This document shows, piece by piece, positions 6,532 to 8,506 of a DNA stretch of 8,506 nucleotides. The first letter of the stretch is position 1. Each line of letters begins with the position of its first letter. The notes beneath the pieces were generated by a model, which worked only from the letters and a program-made list of their open reading frames with translations, had not been told where the DNA came from and ran no database searches. This DNA is from Rubrobacter sp. (GTDB taxonomy: Bacteria; Actinomycetota; Rubrobacteria; Rubrobacterales; Rubrobacteraceae): NCBI GenBank assembly GCA_019247245.1, contig JAFAPF010000014.1, positions 1 to 8,506 on the forward strand. Direction: 5' to 3'. The translations under genes were made by a program, and so were the position numbers.

Positions 6532-7134
6532 TTAGAGAAGCTTGAAGTTGGCGGTACAGTTCTCCAGGCTGTCGAAAAAATTATCCATTTCAAAGATGCG
6601 CTCACGGGCGAGGTTGTGAGCAGCATCAAAGCAGAGCAGGTCAGGAATACTACGGCGCAGGCTCATGGCGTGACGGACCGCCGCCGAAAGATCTGGAACA
6701 TCTCCCTCAAGGCCAACCATTGCAAACACCCTACCTAACCCTACAGCGCCGAGATAGTCAAGTGCCACGGCGTCCTTGAGGAGGGCGCTCTCCTTATAGC
6801 GACCGGGCGGCGCTCCCGGTGGATGGTGCTCTATAGCATCGAGTACTACCCTCGACGCAAGTGGAGGAAAGTCTCCATCACGTAACATTCGTGCCGCAAC
6901 CGCCACCGAACGGCGGGCGTGGTCCACGCCCTCGCGCAACGCGTAGGCCCTGTACAGCCCGACATCATGCAGAAGTGTGGCGAGGCGCAAAATCTCTGCA
7001 TCGTAGTCGAGCCGCTCTGTCCGGGCCAGCTCCTCAGCGAGAGAGTGGACCCTTAAACAGTGAGCATAGCCCCAGATCGGATGCGTTCCGGCCCGCGCCA
7101 CAAGGGCCTCTATTTCCTCGACGATTGCCCTCAT
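6532..7134 (-). CDS. HD-domain phosphohydrolase (YedJ/YpgQ-like)
   Basis: Protein of 200 residues forming a single HD domain, a metal-dependent phosphohydrolase fold that in this branch acts on small phosphorylated substrates such as nucleotides; the substrate here is unknown. Visible metal ligands are His25 in GYAHCLRVHSLAEELA, His56-Asp57 in LLHDVGLYRAY, then His72 in DHARRS, His103/104 in IEHHPPG, and the C-terminal Asp121 and Asp126 in KDAVALDYLGAVGLGRV. The family usually has DAD at the Asp121 position; here the third residue is Val123. No signal peptide or membrane segment is seen. I chose ATG 7134 over the adjacent TTG 7137; neither has a strong ribosome-binding site, which fits translation from an upstream operon message. 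It follows the btuF-like gene by 45 bp on the same strand and is intact. Confidence 0.87.
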   Translation of the reverse strand: MRAIVEEIEALVARAGTHPIWGYAHCLRVHSLAEELARTERLDYDAEILRLATLLHDVGLYRAYALREGVDHARRSVAVAARMLRDGDFPPLASRVVLDAIEHHPPGAPPGRYKESALLKDAVALDYLGAVGLGRVFAMVGLEGDVPDLSAAVRHAMSLRRSIPDLLCFDAAHNLARERIFEMDNFFDSLENCTANFKLL

Positions 7135-7172
7135 CAAGCGAAGTCTAGCGGACGCGGCCTAGCAGCGCGAAT

Positions 7173-7189
7173 TCAGCGCTTAGCGCTGA
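7173..7189 (-). repeat. Perfect palindrome centred on the stop codon of the btuF-like gene
   Basis: On the minus strand TCAGCGC-TAA-GCGCTGA: 7-bp arms whose three-base centre is exactly the TAA stop of the upstream gene. There is no following T tract, so it is not a classic intrinsic terminator. It lies 38 bp before the HD-gene start and could be an mRNA stability or processing hairpin. Confidence 0.55.
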
Positions 7190-8105
7190 GTTGCTGAGAC
7201 GCCAAAGCGCACCGCCTCTTTGCTATCTGGTGAGTCGGGGAAGATCTGTGGGTGGAGGATGCGCGTCAGTATTTCTACACCTTCGATTAGGCTTGGCGCA
7301 GGACGGCTGAAGTAAGAGTTGGCGTCTACTGCACACACACGCCCGTTGTTGACTGCTGGAAGATCGCCCCAGCCAGGTGACTTCGGCAAAGCCTGAACCT
7401 CCCTCAAGGTGCGGGCAACATCGAAGCCGCATGGCATGAGAACGACTACTTCCGGCGCAGCTTCGAAAACCTCTTCCCAGCAGATGCGCCTGGAAGGCTC
7501 GCCGATCTCGGCGAAGAGCTCCTCGCTGCCCGCCATGCGAACCATCTCGGGGGCCCAGTGGCCAGCAGAGAATGGCGGATCGAGCCACTCGATGCAGGCG
7601 ACGCACGGTTGGGGTAGTCTCCTGACTGCCTCCTCGAGGCGAGAAAGCCTTCTTCTCAGTGCAGACACCTTAGCGTGAGCCTCTACACCACAGCCGACAG
7701 CCTCGCCAACCTCGATCGTGACATCGAGTACTTCGCTAAGAGAGGTCAGGTTCAGGGAGAGAATGCAGGGTGAACTAGAAAGCTCAGCTACAGATTGCTT
7801 GACAACGCTCAAGGAAACGGTGCAGACATCACAGAGACCCTGGGTAATAGCGAGATCAGGCTTAAGCTCTTCAAGTAATTCAGTATCGAGAGAGTAGATA
7901 CTATCCGTATCGACAAGCTGGTTTCCGATGGCGGCATCTATCTCGGCGCTATTAAGCGCACGGCCTATCGGCGTAGCGGTGAACTTAGGTAGACTCTCAA
8001 CTCCAGGGAGTAATCGTACTCGTGGGTCACGCCGACCACAGTATCTCCGGCGCCAACAAATTGGAGGATCTCAGTGGCGCTCGGAAGAGGAGAGACAACG
8101 CGCAA
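7180..8105 (-). pseudogene. Cobalamin-binding periplasmic-type protein (BtuF/YvrC-like), single frameshift
   Basis: Member of the helical-backbone metal-receptor fold (BtuF/FhuD type), in the subgroup annotated as cobalamin-binding protein. N-terminal reading: TTG start at 8105, MRVVSPLPSATEIL, then GAGDTVVGVTHEYDYS. A one-base loss (probably one C) near 8010 shifts the frame; GVESLPKFTATPIGRAL then continues to the end. The span is one base short of 309 codons, consistent with one indel. Later landmarks are TQGLCDVCTVS with two Cys, EWLDPPFSAGHWAPEMVRMAG split around 7530-7590, MPCGFDV, and YFSRPAPSLIEGVE. No signal peptide or lipobox is seen at the N-terminus, as in many members of this subgroup, so location is unclear. 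It begins 9 bp after the CBS gene stop. With a single lesion it could be recent decay, programmed or slippage-rescued, or a sequence error. Confidence 0.82.
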
Positions 8106-8114
8106 GAAGCTCTT

Positions 8115-8506
8115 TTAGAACTGCTGCTCGCGGAAATCTCGCAAGAGACTTGCCTGGCCAACATCGTCGACAGTGAGCATGCCAACGAGCTCTCCGTTAT
8201 CGATAACGGGGATGGCCCTAAGACCGCTCTCCTGCAAGATGCGATAACCATCCGTGAAGAGATCGGCATCCGGGGAGATATTCGGGAAGTCTGTCTTCAT
8301 CAGGTCGCGGACGTTCGCAAATCGGCTCGGAGAGTGGGCGGCCGCTAGGATCTCATTGCGCGTGATCAAGCCAACGAGCTTCCCGCCCTCATCCACTACT
8401 GGAAAGTCCTCCTGATAGCCATGAATGACGGAGTCCAGGACCTGCCCGAAATTGTGGTACGGTGTGACGGTTTCGGTGCGGTGCTTGGTACCCATGACGT
8501 CCGAAA
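8115..8506 (-). CDS. CBS-domain protein, C-terminal part (probably site-2 protease tail)
   Basis: Two CBS domains in tandem, a Bateman module that usually binds adenosyl nucleotides and regulates an attached domain. CBS1 has VTPYHNFGQVLDSVI, DFPVVDEGGKLVGLITRNEI; CBS2 has VRDLMKTDFPNISPDADLF, SGLRAIPVIDNGELVGMLT, VDDVG. The frame is open upstream of the ATG at 8495 to the window edge, reading SDVM before MGTKHRT. DVM is the normal CBS start, so the ATG at 8495 is internal and the gene starts outside the window. This CBS pair ending in VDDVG-type sequence resembles the tail of M50 site-2 proteases (Rip3-like) from actinobacteria; that identity is inference, since the membrane protease part is not in the window. 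It heads the minus-strand cluster with the cobalamin-binding and HD genes. Confidence 0.8.
   Translation of the reverse strand, partial: SDVMGTKHRTETVTPYHNFGQVLDSVIHGYQEDFPVVDEGGKLVGLITRNEILAAAHSPSRFANVRDLMKTDFPNISPDADLFTDGYRILQESGLRAIPVIDNGELVGMLTVDDVGQASLLRDFREQQF

Noticed and set aside
7223..7606. Second minus-strand frame inside the btuF-like gene.
   Set aside because: Shadow frame with no recognisable motif; the overlapping frame is conserved cobalamin-binding protein.
8022..8348. Plus-strand open frame opposite the CBS gene.
   Set aside because: The minus strand encodes a clear pair of CBS domains; the plus frame has no support.
1..8506. CRISPR array, tRNA, rRNA, phage or defence genes.
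   Set aside because: None seen on reading either strand; no regularly spaced repeats and no cloverleaf-like segment noticed by eye.

Overview
The window looks like chromosomal DNA from a GC-rich, deep-branching actinobacterium. A Rubrobacter-like lineage is my best guess, based on protein flavour, frequent TTG/GTG starts and an actinobacterial-style Zur box; this is inference, not a database result. I see no phage, plasmid, CRISPR, rRNA or tRNA features.

Left part (1-3774). The 3' end of a ribokinase gene (rbsK) converges on a minus-strand unit that reads, in transcription order: a Fur/Zur-type regulator (broken), a large membrane-anchored sulfatase/LTA-synthase-like enzyme (open over its whole length), and a ZIP metal importer (broken). 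Ahead of the regulator lies a good promoter (TTGACA, 17 bp, TAGCTT). Its predicted start point is covered by an inverted repeat of the form TGAAA-N5-TTTCA, close to the actinobacterial Zur operator. The simplest reading is a former zinc-responsive operon whose regulator and importer have both decayed while the middle enzyme gene was kept.

Middle part (3775-6500). After a divergent intergenic region comes an intact tetratricopeptide-repeat protein. It is followed by a dead IS982-family insertion sequence of about 1 kb. The element keeps recognisable terminal inverted repeats and a perfect 11-bp inverted repeat that can hide the transposase ribosome-binding site. Its transposase gene carries at least three frameshifts, a small tandem duplication and a probable internal deletion.

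Right part (6532-8506). A minus-strand cluster reads: a CBS-domain protein running off the window (probably the tail of a site-2 protease), a cobalamin-binding BtuF-like protein with one frameshift, and a YedJ/YpgQ-like HD-domain phosphohydrolase. Spacings are 9 and 45 bp, so they probably form one transcription unit.

The strongest theme is selective gene decay. At least a dozen indels and two nonsense codons fall in about 3 kb (ZIP, Zur, transposase, and one in btuF-like), while about 4.8 kb of other coding sequence is open throughout, with one doubtful start. I found no clear new defence or mobile system. The best leads are the decayed zinc operon with its surviving enzyme, and the hairpin over the transposase ribosome-binding site.
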